Part shown: in pieces, positions 1-8,304 of the stretch
How the letters are laid out: each line of letters starts with the position of its first letter
Position numbering within the stretch: position 1 is the first letter of the stretch
NCBI GenBank assembly: GCA_002422285.1
Contig: DIUF01000093.1
Span: forward strand, 1-16,060
Direction: 5' to 3'
DNA from: Flavobacteriales bacterium UBA6165
Lineage (GTDB): Bacteria; Bacteroidota; Bacteroidia; Flavobacteriales_D; Crocinitomicaceae
Length of the DNA: 16,060 bases
Position numbers and translations under genes: made by a program
Notes under the pieces: generated by a model
Databases searched by the model: none
Seen by the model: only the letters and a program-made list of their open reading frames with translations
What the model was told of the DNA's origin: nothing

Positions 1-1359
1 TTCCCAGAAATTTTGGGCGGTCGCGTGAAAACATTGCATCCGAAAATTTTTGGTGGTATTTTGAACCGCCGCGACAATACTACAGACCAACGCGAAATCA
101 ATAAATTTGATATTCCAGAAATAGACTTGGTGATTGTGGACCTCTACCCTTTCGAGGCCACCGTGGCTTCTGGTGCATCGCATCAAGACATCATCGAAAA
201 GATTGACATCGGTGGTATTTCTTTGATACGCGCCGCTGCCAAAAACTTCAATGATGTGCTCATCGTGCCATCGGTAGATCGCTACGCAGAATTGTTGGCG
301 ACACTTGAAAACAACGGCTGCGCAACAACACTGGAAGAAAGACAGCGTTTTGCCATGTATGCATTTGCCGTTTCATCGCACTACGATTCCCATATTTTCA
401 ATTATTTTTCAACACAAAACAACGACGGCGGATTGTTGCGCATCGCTGAAAACAACTCACAAGTGCTGCGCTATGGTGAAAACCCACATCAAAAAGGTGT
501 TTTCTTCGGCGATTTGAATGCATTTTTCAATCAACTTCACGGCAAAGAATTATCATACAACAACTTACTGGATGTAGACGCCGCCATAAATTTGATTCGC
601 GATTTCGAAGGTGCTGAGCCAACATTCGGAATTTTGAAGCACAACAACGCCTGCGGTTTTGCATCTCGACCAACATTAAAAGAAGCCTATGAAACAGCAT
701 TGGGTGCCGATCCAGTTTCAGCGTTTGGTGGTATTTTGGTATGCAACACAAACATGGATTTAGGCACCGCCACATTGGTCAACGATTTATTCTGTGAAGT
801 GGTAATTGCTCCCGCATTCGATGAGGCCGCACTTGAATTGTTAAAGTCGAAGAAAAATCGTATTCTACTGGTTGACAAAGGCTTACCGCTCCCAAAACAA
901 AATTACCGCTCAGCATTGAATGGCATTTTGGTTCAGGATAAAGATGATAAAGTTGAACAAGCTGCGGATTTAACCGTGCAAACACAAGTTGCTCCAACAG
1001 CTGAGCAAATTGAAGACCTATTGTTCGCCAACAAATTGGTAAAACACACCAAATCCAACACGATTGTTTTGGTGAAAAACAGACAACTTCTGGCGAGCGG
1101 AACAGGTCAAACATCTCGTGTGGATGCCTTACAACAAGCCATCCACAAAGCAAAAACTTTCAATTTCGAATTGCTGGGTGCAGTAATGGCTTCCGATGCT
1201 TTTTTCCCCTTCCCAGATTGTGTAGAAATAGCAGACAATGAAGGAATCAAAACTGTCATCCAGCCAGGCGGATCAATCAAAGATGAATTGAGCATAAACT
1301 ACTGTAATGAGCACGGCATGTCGATGGTTTTCACAGGAGTTAGACATTTTAAACACTGA
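1..1359 (+). CDS. purH: Bifunctional AICAR formyltransferase / IMP cyclohydrolase, 5'-truncated by the window edge
   Basis: PurH catalyses the last two steps of de novo IMP synthesis: formyl transfer from 10-formyl-THF to AICAR, then ring closure. The frame is open from base 1, and the N-terminal motif GRVKTLHPK of the cyclohydrolase (MGS-like) domain appears within the first codons, so I judge that roughly 55-60 residues are missing to the left. The TTG at 13 lies inside this motif and is not the real start. The formyltransferase domain follows, with RYGENPHQKG, LSYNNLLDVDAA, LKHNNACG (the Lys-His pair of the active site), DPVSAFGGIL and HTKSNTIVLVKN. The C-terminus ends in TGVRHFKH, the family's usual terminus, so the 3' end is complete. 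The next gene, mreB, starts 100 bp downstream behind its own promoter-like element. I see no convincing terminator in between. Very confident. Confidence 0.97.
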   Translation, partial: FPEILGGRVKTLHPKIFGGILNRRDNTTDQREINKFDIPEIDLVIVDLYPFEATVASGASHQDIIEKIDIGGISLIRAAAKNFNDVLIVPSVDRYAELLATLENNGCATTLEERQRFAMYAFAVSSHYDSHIFNYFSTQNNDGGLLRIAENNSQVLRYGENPHQKGVFFGDLNAFFNQLHGKELSYNNLLDVDAAINLIRDFEGAEPTFGILKHNNACGFASRPTLKEAYETALGADPVSAFGGILVCNTNMDLGTATLVNDLFCEVVIAPAFDEAALELLKSKKNRILLVDKGLPLPKQNYRSALNGILVQDKDDKVEQAADLTVQTQVAPTAEQIEDLLFANKLVKHTKSNTIVLVKNRQLLASGTGQTSRVDALQQAIHKAKTFNFELLGAVMASDAFFPFPDCVEIADNEGIKTVIQPGGSIKDELSINYCNEHGMSMVFTGVRHFKH

Positions 1360-1406
1360 TTTAAGTTTTTATTCCTGCGCACACGGTAAGCTACGTTTTT
1401 TCGTTG

Positions 1407-1414
1407 TAACTTTG
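1407..1414 (+). promoter_or_regulatory. Bacteroidota-type -7 element upstream of mreB
   Basis: TAACTTTG matches the TAnnTTTG -7 consensus of Bacteroidota housekeeping promoters and lies 45 bases before the mreB start. I find no clear TTG/TTTG -33 box at the expected 17-23 base spacing, so this is a half-supported promoter. It would give the elongasome genes their own transcript, separate from purH. Confidence 0.5.
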
Positions 1415-1459
1415 TGCAATTCGAAACGTTTGAACCCTTAATCACGATTTTATACCAGA

Positions 1460-2485
1460 ATGGGATTATTTGATTTTTTTGTACAAGAGATTGCCATTGA
1501 CCTTGGTACAGCCAACACACTTATTATAATGAACGACAAAGTGGTTATTGACGAACCATCTATTGTTGCAAAAGATATTCAAACAGGCAAGATTGTCGCA
1601 ATCGGTAAGAAAGCGCAACAAATGCATGGTAAAACCCACAAATTAATAGAAACCATTAGGCCACTGAGAGATGGTGTTATTGCCGATTTCTATTCTGCCG
1701 AACAAATGATTCGTGGGTTCATCAAAATGATTAAACCAGGTTCACGTTTGTTCAACCCAACTTTGCGTATGGTGGTTTGTATTCCATCGGGCATCACAGA
1801 AGTAGAAAAACGCGCTGTAAAAGATTCAGCTGAACATGCTGGCGCCAAAGATGTTTACTTGATTCACGAACCAATGGCTGCGGCTATTGGTATCGGAATC
1901 GACGTTGAAGAACCCATGGGCAACATGATTATCGACATCGGAGGTGGAACATCTGAAATTGCCGTAATTGCCTTAGGAGGAATCGTTTGCGATAAATCTA
2001 TTCGTGTTGCTGGGGACGATTTTACCAGTGATATTGAAGACTACATGCGTCGTCAGCACAACATTTTAGTGGGTGAAAGAACGGCTGAAGAAATCAAAAT
2101 CAACGTGGGTGCAGCTATGACAGAATTGGACAATCCACCACCTGATTATGCAGTGCGCGGTCGTGACTTGATGACAGGTATTCCAAAAGAAATCATCATC
2201 AATTACTCTGAAATTGCAGTCGCTTTGGACAAATCCATATCAAAAATTGAAGAAGCCATTTTGAGTGCTTTGGAGATGACACCACCCGAACTTTCAGCTG
2301 ATATATTCAAAACTGGAATTTACCTTGCGGGTGGAGGCTCTATGCTTCGCGGTTTGGACAAGAGAATTTCATTGCGCACCAAGTTACCTGTGCACATTGC
2401 AGAAGATCCGCTTCGCGCAGTGGCACGTGGAACAAGTATCGCCTTGAAAAATTTGGATAAATTCCAGTTCTTGATGAAAGACTAA
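1460..2485 (+). CDS. mreB: Rod shape-determining protein MreB (bacterial actin)
   Basis: MreB is a membrane-associated, ATP-dependent actin homologue whose filaments guide the elongation machinery around the cell. The 341-residue product has normal family length. Visible landmarks are the phosphate-1 loop DLGTANT at about residues 14-20, IRPLRDGVIADF at about 66-77, VVCIPSGIT at about 105-113, IHEPMAAAIG at about 135-144, phosphate-2 DIGGGTSE at about 159-166, and the adenosine motif LAGGGSMLRGLD near residue 290. The N-terminus MGLFDFF is hydrophobic, which fits the membrane-binding N-terminus seen in many MreBs. The ATG follows a stretch without Shine-Dalgarno sequence, as is usual in Bacteroidota. 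It is the first gene of the run mreB-mreC-mreD-mrdA-rodA, and mreC starts 24 bases after its stop. Very confident. Confidence 0.98.
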   Translation: MGLFDFFVQEIAIDLGTANTLIIMNDKVVIDEPSIVAKDIQTGKIVAIGKKAQQMHGKTHKLIETIRPLRDGVIADFYSAEQMIRGFIKMIKPGSRLFNPTLRMVVCIPSGITEVEKRAVKDSAEHAGAKDVYLIHEPMAAAIGIGIDVEEPMGNMIIDIGGGTSEIAVIALGGIVCDKSIRVAGDDFTSDIEDYMRRQHNILVGERTAEEIKINVGAAMTELDNPPPDYAVRGRDLMTGIPKEIIINYSEIAVALDKSISKIEEAILSALEMTPPELSADIFKTGIYLAGGGSMLRGLDKRISLRTKLPVHIAEDPLRAVARGTSIALKNLDKFQFLMKD

Positions 2486-2509
2486 TAAAGCTCTAATGCC
2501 GGATAACAA

Positions 2510-3334
2510 ATGCAGAATGTCAGATCTATTTTTCGATACCTCCGTGTGTTCCTGATATTCGTATTGCTTCAAGGTTTTGCACTTTATCTTTATTTCACTT
2601 CCCAACTTTATCCTTCTATTCAATTTGCCAACTCAACCAAAGGAATAAGCAATTCTTTTGTTGAAGCTCAACACAGCTATACTAAATATTTTGGTCTGAC
2701 TGAAGAAAATCGCAAGTTGCAGAAAGCCTACAAGACTTTGTTGGAAAAATCTCCAATTAGTTTCATTCGACTTGACGCAAAAAGGGCAACCATCGAAGAC
2801 ACGCTTTTCAAACAAAACTACAGTTATATTGCTGGAGAAGTTTTGCGTTCAAGCACCCACAAAGCCAATAATTTTATTACAGCCAACATTGGTAAAAAAC
2901 ACGGGGTAAAACGCGGCATGGGCGTAATCAATCACGATGGATTGATCGGTTATGTGTATGAAGTATCCGAGCATTATTGCTTGGTCAAAACCTTACTAAG
3001 TGAAAACATCAATATCGATGTGTCGCTACCAAACGGCCAATTTGGTTTGCTCAAGTGGCTTGGATCGAATCCCAATGCAGTGAATGTAACAGGAATTCCC
3101 AATGACACAGAAGTTGAACTTGGTGAGCTGATTACTACGCGTGGCACAGGAGGAGTTTTCCCTAGAGGTATCGCCGTGGGCCATGTGGCTGCACTCAATT
3201 TTGCGGAAGGTGAAGCCAACTGGGATTTAAGCCTCAAACCAGTAGTGAATTTTGGTAGTGTAAAATATATCTACGTAGTGAATCACTTGCATAAAGCTGA
3301 ATTGGATGCCTTAGAAGCATCGGTTTTAGAATGA
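2510..3334 (+). CDS. mreC: Rod shape-determining protein MreC
   Basis: MreC is a bitopic inner-membrane protein whose periplasmic part links MreB and MreD to PBP2-RodA and is thought to help activate them. The 274-residue product has one N-terminal membrane segment at about residues 11-30 (rich in F, L, I and V). A polar helical stretch at about 45-80 is likely the coiled coil. The periplasmic beta-rich MreC core follows, with NFITANIGKKHGVKRGMGVI at about 121-140, DGLIGYVYEVS just after it, and GELITTRGTGGVFPRGIAVG at about 205-224. Its stop overlaps the mreD start by four bases (ATGA), which suggests translational coupling. It ends with a short acidic/leucine tail and lacks the long disordered C-terminus of some proteobacterial homologues. 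Confident from motifs and position. Confidence 0.95.
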   Translation: MQNVRSIFRYLRVFLIFVLLQGFALYLYFTSQLYPSIQFANSTKGISNSFVEAQHSYTKYFGLTEENRKLQKAYKTLLEKSPISFIRLDAKRATIEDTLFKQNYSYIAGEVLRSSTHKANNFITANIGKKHGVKRGMGVINHDGLIGYVYEVSEHYCLVKTLLSENINIDVSLPNGQFGLLKWLGSNPNAVNVTGIPNDTEVELGELITTRGTGGVFPRGIAVGHVAALNFAEGEANWDLSLKPVVNFGSVKYIYVVNHLHKAELDALEASVLE

Positions 3335-3852
3335 GAACAATAGTAAAATATATCCTTTGGTTTGTAGGCTTAGTTGCGGCACAAACATTTGTGTTCGACA
3401 ACCTTGTGTTGCCGGGTGGATTCACCATTGCTTTCTATACGCTCTTTATCTTTGTATTGCCCTTCAACACGCCCAATAATTTGTTGATGATTGTTGCATT
3501 TGCCCTTGGTCTCACCATTGATGCTTTTAGCGACACCTACGGACTAAACGCATCAGCAGCACTTACTTTAGCCGCTATTCGTCCACGTCTGTTTCGTTGG
3601 TTCGAACCTGCCGTTGGATATAATGAAACCCAAACGCCTAGTTTGAGCCAGATGGGTTTAAATTGGTGTATCAAAGTGTATTCTATAGGCATTTTGGTTT
3701 TTTATAGTTGGTACTATGTTCTCGGTTTTATGCGCATTTCAGGACTTTGGTTCATCGGGTCGAAAATTTTGTATTCAAGTATCTCAACAGTTGCGTTAAT
3801 TTTGTTGGCTCAGGTTTTATTCAGAAGAAAGGCGAAGCAAAATGAACTTTGA
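3331..3852 (+). CDS. mreD: Rod shape-determining protein MreD
   Basis: MreD is a small polytopic inner-membrane protein of the elongasome that partners with MreC. The 173-residue product is almost entirely hydrophobic. Segments with membrane-helix character lie at about residues 5-25, 28-46, 50-68, 105-130 and 145-165, a plausible five- or six-helix layout. MreD sequences are poorly conserved, so the call rests on hydropathy, length and its place exactly between mreC and mrdA. It overlaps mreC by 4 bases and the PBP2 gene by 11 bases, so all three are probably translated as a coupled unit. A charged C-terminus (RRKAKQNEL) suggests that this end lies in the cytoplasm. Confidence 0.9.
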   Translation: MRTIVKYILWFVGLVAAQTFVFDNLVLPGGFTIAFYTLFIFVLPFNTPNNLLMIVAFALGLTIDAFSDTYGLNASAALTLAAIRPRLFRWFEPAVGYNETQTPSLSQMGLNWCIKVYSIGILVFYSWYYVLGFMRISGLWFIGSKILYSSISTVALILLAQVLFRRKAKQNEL

Positions 3853-5692
3853 GGGACGTAAGATTTTCATTATTTTTTTCATCGTTGCCACGAGTATCAT
3901 TTATTCGGTGAAGTTGTTCCACATGCAAGTCATAGACAACACTTGGTCGGAGCGTGCTGCATTTATTTCAGAAACAAGAAGAGAAATCATTCCTCCACGC
4001 GGTGTTATGTTCGATAGAAATGGAAAAAAAGTGGTTTCTAATAGCCCCTATTATGATCTCAGATTTATAGAAAAAAACATAGTAGATTTGGATACCCAAG
4101 CTTTAGCTAAGTTGCTTCAAGTGCACGATACTTTCATCCGCTATCGCTTTGACGAAATAGTCAAACAACAAGGTATTTATAAAGGCAAGTCAAACTATCA
4201 AAAAGCACGAGAATACACATTTATTCAAGGCATTACCAAGGAAGAAATCGCAAGAATAGCACCTGAATTGTACCGCTTTCCAGGTTTTTACGAAGTGGCT
4301 ACCTCCATGAGAAATTACCTTTACCCCAATGGTGCCAATATTTTGGGCTATATAGCCGAGGTGGATAAAGAAAAAGTAGATAACGACCCTTATTACCGCA
4401 GTGGTGATTTTATAGGAAAAGCTGGATTAGAACGCTTTTATGAAGAGGAATTGCGTGGACAAAAAGGCATTAAATATCTCTTGAGAAATGCCGCCAACAA
4501 TACCATTCAATCGTTCGATGAAGGTCGTATGGACACCATGGCCATTCAAGGGAAAAACTTAACCTTGAGCATCGATATTGATTTACAAGCCTATGGCGAG
4601 CAGTTGATGAAAAATAAATTGGGCTGTATCGTTGCCATTGAACCTGCCACCGGAGAGATTTTAGCTTTGGTTTCATCGCCCAGTTACGATCCAAATTTAC
4701 TTGTAGGTCGACAGAACATCAGTGCCAATTACCCTAAATTATTGCTCGACCCCTATATGCCGCTTTTTCCAAGACCAACGCAAGCTGAATATCCTCCAGG
4801 TTCCGTATTCAAGCTGATTCAAGCTTTGATTGCCATGCAAGAAGGCGTAATTACAGCCAATACTGGTTTCCCTTGCACATCTAGCATAGTCGGTTGTCAC
4901 GGGCACGCGCCAGCAGGCAATGTTTCTAGCGCTGTGAAAGTATCATGTAACCCCTATTTCTATTATACCACAAAAAAAATCATTGAACAAGGCAAAAAGA
5001 AAAGCATTTTTGAAGACGCTGCCGAGGGACTTGCTATTTGGGAACGGTATATGCACAGCTTCGGCCTTGGTGTAAAATTGGAAACAGATATCTATGGTAT
5101 TCGTCCCGGCCTCATTCCTAACCCTGCATTTTATGATAGATGGTATGGCAAAAACGGGTGGGCATTCAAAACCATACGCAGTATTGCCATCGGACAAGGG
5201 GAGGTGAAACTAACGCCTCTTCAAATGGCAAACGTTGCAGCTGTTATTGCCAACCGAGGCTGGTTCATCACACCGCATTGTGTGAAATCCATTGGTGACG
5301 ATGGTCCACATCCAGAATATCTTATTAAAAACAAAACAATGGTCGACTCTGTCCATTTCGCTCCCGTTATTGATGGCATGAGACGCGTTATTGAAGAGCC
5401 GGGAGGTACAGGAAAAAATGCAAAAGTGCCCGGCATTACAGTTTGTGGTAAAACAGGTACTGTAGAGAACCCACATGGCAAGGACCACTCTGTTTTTATT
5501 GCTTTTGCACCTATGGATAATCCACAAATTGCTATCGCTGTATTCACTGAAAATGCTGGATTTGGTGGCACATGGTCTGCCCCCATCACTAGTCTTATGA
5601 TTGAATTTTATTTGAAAAGAGAAATTTCAGACAAGGCCAAAGAACAACGCATTCTAGATGCTGTCATCTTGCCAACCTTAAAGAAAAAATGA
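3842..5692 (+). CDS. mrdA: Penicillin-binding protein 2, elongation transpeptidase
   Basis: PBP2 is the class B penicillin-binding protein that cross-links peptidoglycan during cell elongation, working with the glycosyltransferase RodA. The 616-residue product has a single N-terminal membrane helix at about 8-27. The PBP dimerisation/pedestal domain contains RGVMFDRNG at about 53-61. The transpeptidase domain starts near residue 240. All three catalytic motifs are present: SVFK (Ser321, Lys324), SCN (368-370) and KTG (537-539). The length is typical. A Cys/His-rich insert just before the SxN motif (Cys345, Cys352, His353, His355, Cys369) could be a metal site; see findings. The start overlaps mreD by 11 bases, and the stop overlaps rodA by four (ATGA). 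Very confident of class; the elongasome assignment comes from the neighbours and the domain layout. Confidence 0.97.
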   Translation: MNFEGRKIFIIFFIVATSIIYSVKLFHMQVIDNTWSERAAFISETRREIIPPRGVMFDRNGKKVVSNSPYYDLRFIEKNIVDLDTQALAKLLQVHDTFIRYRFDEIVKQQGIYKGKSNYQKAREYTFIQGITKEEIARIAPELYRFPGFYEVATSMRNYLYPNGANILGYIAEVDKEKVDNDPYYRSGDFIGKAGLERFYEEELRGQKGIKYLLRNAANNTIQSFDEGRMDTMAIQGKNLTLSIDIDLQAYGEQLMKNKLGCIVAIEPATGEILALVSSPSYDPNLLVGRQNISANYPKLLLDPYMPLFPRPTQAEYPPGSVFKLIQALIAMQEGVITANTGFPCTSSIVGCHGHAPAGNVSSAVKVSCNPYFYYTTKKIIEQGKKKSIFEDAAEGLAIWERYMHSFGLGVKLETDIYGIRPGLIPNPAFYDRWYGKNGWAFKTIRSIAIGQGEVKLTPLQMANVAAVIANRGWFITPHCVKSIGDDGPHPEYLIKNKTMVDSVHFAPVIDGMRRVIEEPGGTGKNAKVPGITVCGKTGTVENPHGKDHSVFIAFAPMDNPQIAIAVFTENAGFGGTWSAPITSLMIEFYLKREISDKAKEQRILDAVILPTLKKK

Positions 5693-7089
5693 GAAAGGAC
5701 CAAAACATAGCGCAACAAACCGACTTCCTGCTATTGGGAATCTACTTGCTTATGGTGGTGTTTGGAATTGTAAACATACACTCAGCTTCTAATGCCTCTT
5801 TTGATGTGTCTATATTTGATATCGGCAACAATACAGGCAAGCAAATTATGTGGTTTGGGTTTTCTCTATTCATCGGATTAATCATTATGGTTTTTGATTT
5901 GAAACTCGTCAGAGCCAGTATTTATCCCGCCTATCTTGTCGTACTTGTCCTGTTGGTAGCGGTACTTTTTATGCCACCAATCAATGGACAAAAGAGTTGG
6001 TTTGGCGTTGGTAGTTTCGGTATTCAACCGGCCGAATTTGCCAAAATAACGACTGCATTGGTCCTTGCTGACTACATTTCAAAGATAAACGTAAAACTCC
6101 AAAACATTCAGAGCGTTATCTTTGCCAATATGATTATTCTACTCCCAGGAATTTTAATTCTACTACAACCAGATGCTGGAACTTTAGTTGTATTCACCGC
6201 ATTTTTATTTGTGATGTATCGCGAAGGAATAACCTACGACCCGATTATTGTACGCATCATCAACAGCTATCCCGGTGTGCGCATCAAAAACACATGGATT
6301 GGCAGTAATTTTATTCCGATTCTATTCGTAGTGGTGATTCTTTCTCTACTCACTTTAACCATCCGCGAAAGTGAAATCTTTGTGCCATTTACCCTAATTC
6401 CTTTGCGGGGTAAATTCATCATCGTTGCTTTTATTGGAGTTGTTTTTATTTTGTATTACCTAATCATTCAACGTTTGGTAGGCAAGCGCGACCGACCTAA
6501 AATTCTTGCTCTCGGGTTGGTTTCTGGACTATTGTTGTCGCTTTTGGTTTTGGGCGTTGATTATGGTTTTGAAAATCTCAAAGAACACCAAAAAGACCGA
6601 ATTGAATTGGCTTTGGGATTAGAGGAAGACCCGCATGGCAGAGATTACAATCGCTATCGCGCCATGTCTGCAGTTGGGTCTGGTGGATTCAGCGGAAAAG
6701 GCTACCACAACGCTACAGTGGCCTCACCAGTACTGAATCACGTGCCAGAACAAGAAACAGACTTCATTTTTTGTACACTTTCAGAAGAATGGGGCTTCTT
6801 GGGCAGCTTTGGTTTGGTGATTATATTTAGTGTTTTCCTCATCCGAATCATCATCATCGCCGAGCGACAAAAGTCCACTTTTAGTCGAGTCTATGCCTAC
6901 TCTGTTGCTATGGTACTCTTCTACCATTTTGCCATCAACATCGGTATGAATATCGGGTTAGCTCCTGTAATTGGTATTCCTCTGCCCTTTTTCAGCTATG
7001 GCGGATCATCATTACTCAGCTTCTCGGTGATGTTTTTTATCCTATTAAAACTGGACAGCGAACGGGGGAATATGCTGGTTGGGGAGTAG
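5689..7089 (+). CDS. rodA: Peptidoglycan glycosyltransferase RodA (SEDS family)
   Basis: RodA polymerises lipid II into glycan strands in the inner membrane and pairs with PBP2. SEDS signatures are clear: QPDAGTLVVF at about 160-169, NHVPEQETDFIF at about 350-361 (Asp358 corresponds to the essential SEDS aspartate) and GIPLPFFSYGGSS at about 429-441. The 466-residue length is clearly greater than the roughly 370 residues of Escherichia coli RodA. The extra length sits around residues 190-275 and contains two additional hydrophobic stretches (about 208-225 and 242-261) joined by a charged loop. I believe such longer RodA forms are common in Bacteroidota. The gene overlaps mrdA by four bases and ends the operon. 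The next gene, moxR, is convergent. Very confident. Confidence 0.97.
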   Translation: MRKDQNIAQQTDFLLLGIYLLMVVFGIVNIHSASNASFDVSIFDIGNNTGKQIMWFGFSLFIGLIIMVFDLKLVRASIYPAYLVVLVLLVAVLFMPPINGQKSWFGVGSFGIQPAEFAKITTALVLADYISKINVKLQNIQSVIFANMIILLPGILILLQPDAGTLVVFTAFLFVMYREGITYDPIIVRIINSYPGVRIKNTWIGSNFIPILFVVVILSLLTLTIRESEIFVPFTLIPLRGKFIIVAFIGVVFILYYLIIQRLVGKRDRPKILALGLVSGLLLSLLVLGVDYGFENLKEHQKDRIELALGLEEDPHGRDYNRYRAMSAVGSGGFSGKGYHNATVASPVLNHVPEQETDFIFCTLSEEWGFLGSFGLVIIFSVFLIRIIIIAERQKSTFSRVYAYSVAMVLFYHFAINIGMNIGLAPVIGIPLPFFSYGGSSLLSFSVMFFILLKLDSERGNMLVGE

Positions 7090-7308
7090 GTGTTGTCATT
7101 CAGATTTATTTCGAAGTCGCATTAAACACCAGATTGCTTGCCAAGATAATTTACAAAACGGCGAAGCGACAATAATCCAAAATCAGTCAAACGCCATATT
7201 GAACCCCAGCCTGTTTAACTGCAGTTAATACCTCCATTATTTATTCGATACACAAATCACAAATAGTCCGTGTGCAAAAGCAAACGGTTACCTTTTTTAT
7301 TGTTTTGA
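7090..7308. other. Convergent intergenic region between rodA and the MoxR gene
   Basis: These 219 bases separate two convergent genes. I see no ORF of note and no classic GC-rich hairpin followed by a T-run for either direction. An AT-rich inverted repeat (TTGTTTT / AAAACAA, 7300-7317) straddles the moxR stop but lacks a proper T-tract on either strand. The one striking sequence is a 14-bp perfect palindrome, listed separately. Confidence 0.6.
7215..7228. repeat. 14-bp perfect palindrome
   Basis: TTAACTGCAGTTAA is a perfect 14-bp palindrome with no spacer, in the gap between the convergent rodA and moxR genes. It could be a binding site for a dimeric protein, but it does not sit near a promoter. 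No function can be assigned from sequence. Confidence 0.6.
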
Positions 7309-8262
7309 TTAAAACAACTCTGCAATGATTCTATCAACTGAATAGCCTTCCGCTTCGGCACGGTAGTTTCTTACGATTCTGTGGCGAAGAATTGGCATGG
7401 CAACAGCACGCACATCTTCGATGTCTGGAGCGTATTTGCCTTTGATTGCGGCATGAGTTTTAGCAGCAATAATCAAATTTTGAGAAGCACGAGGCCCAGC
7501 TCCCCAAGCGATATATTTTTTGGTCAATTCTGGTGCGCGTGGGTCATCTTTTCTCGTTTTTGCCACCAAACCAACGGCATATTCGAGCACATTGTCTGTT
7601 ACAGGTAAATCGCGGAGTAAATTTTGATAACGTAAAATGTCTTCTGCGCTCAGTTGGGCGCTTACCTGAGGATTCAAATTCGAAGTAGTAGCTTTTACAA
7701 TGTTCACTTCCTCTTCAAAAGACGGATAATCCACCCAAACATTGAACATAAAGCGGTCCAATTGTGCTTCAGGGAGAGGATAAGTTCCCTCCTGTTCAAT
7801 TGGGTTTTGCGTTGCCAACACGAAAAAAGGCGCGGGTAATTTATAAGTCGTTCCTGCAGCAGTTACCGATTTTTCCTGCATCGCTTCAAGTAAAGCCGCT
7901 TGTGTTTTTGGCGGTGTACGGTTAATCTCATCCGCCAAAACGATGTTGTGGAAAATGGGTCCTTTGATGAATTTAAACTGCCTGTTTTCATCCAAAATTT
8001 CTGAGCCAATAATATCAGAAGGCATCAAGTCGGGAGTAAACTGAATACGATTGGAGCTCAATCCTAAAGACTGAGAAATAGTACTGACCAAAAGTGTTTT
8101 CGCCAAACCAGGCACACCAACCAACAAACAGTGGCCCTTAGAAAATATTGAAATCAATACTTCTTCAACAACCTTGTCTTGACCGACAATAACTTTGTGA
8201 ATTTCGTTAGATAGTTTGTGGTAATCTTGAGTAAATTGATCAATTTGTTGTGTTGCTGACAT
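7309..8262 (-). CDS. MoxR-family AAA+ ATPase
   Basis: MoxR AAA+ proteins are cytoplasmic ATPases thought to act as chaperones that mature or activate other protein complexes. The 317-residue product is of normal length. It shows Walker A GVPGLAKT at about 49-56, Walker B NIVLADEINR at about 106-115, sensor-1 ATQNP at about 150-154, and the family motif PLPEAQLDRF at about 162-171. The C-terminal lid contains GPRASQNLI, typical of the sensor-2 region. MoxR genes usually precede a DUF58 protein and von Willebrand (BatA-like) genes. Here nothing of that kind follows, and the gene instead ends a run of envelope chaperone genes. It starts 43 bases from the end of the SurA-like gene. A TAAATTTG element upstream could give it its own promoter. 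The family is certain; the client is unknown. Confidence 0.93.
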   Translation of the reverse strand: MSATQQIDQFTQDYHKLSNEIHKVIVGQDKVVEEVLISIFSKGHCLLVGVPGLAKTLLVSTISQSLGLSSNRIQFTPDLMPSDIIGSEILDENRQFKFIKGPIFHNIVLADEINRTPPKTQAALLEAMQEKSVTAAGTTYKLPAPFFVLATQNPIEQEGTYPLPEAQLDRFMFNVWVDYPSFEEEVNIVKATTSNLNPQVSAQLSAEDILRYQNLLRDLPVTDNVLEYAVGLVAKTRKDDPRAPELTKKYIAWGAGPRASQNLIIAAKTHAAIKGKYAPDIEDVRAVAMPILRHRIVRNYRAEAEGYSVDRIIAELF

Positions 8263-8289
8263 GGTTCAAATTTTATTAGGCTAAAACTA

Positions 8290-8297
8290 CAAATTTA
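8290..8297 (-). promoter_or_regulatory. -7-like element upstream of the MoxR gene
   Basis: Read on the minus strand this is TAAATTTG, a match to TAnnTTTG, placed 27 bases before the moxR ATG in the short gap after the SurA-like gene. That is almost the same distance as the guaB element from its start. No good -33 box was found at the usual spacing, so it may only be a secondary promoter within the operon. Confidence 0.35.
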
Positions 8298-8304
8298 TGT
8301 TGAA

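Noticed and set aside
779..1153. Antisense open frames within purH and other housekeeping genes
   Set aside because: They are complements of strongly conserved coding sequence, with cysteine- and tryptophan-rich random-looking products and no promoter or start context.
1360..1459. Search for a purH terminator before mreB
   Set aside because: Only short T-runs without a supporting stem were found, so purH may read through into mreB.
7300..7317. AT-rich inverted repeat TTGTTTT / AAAACAA at the moxR stop, considered as a terminator
   Set aside because: The stem has almost no GC and is followed on neither strand by a proper T-run; the only nearby T-run, on the plus strand, precedes the stem.
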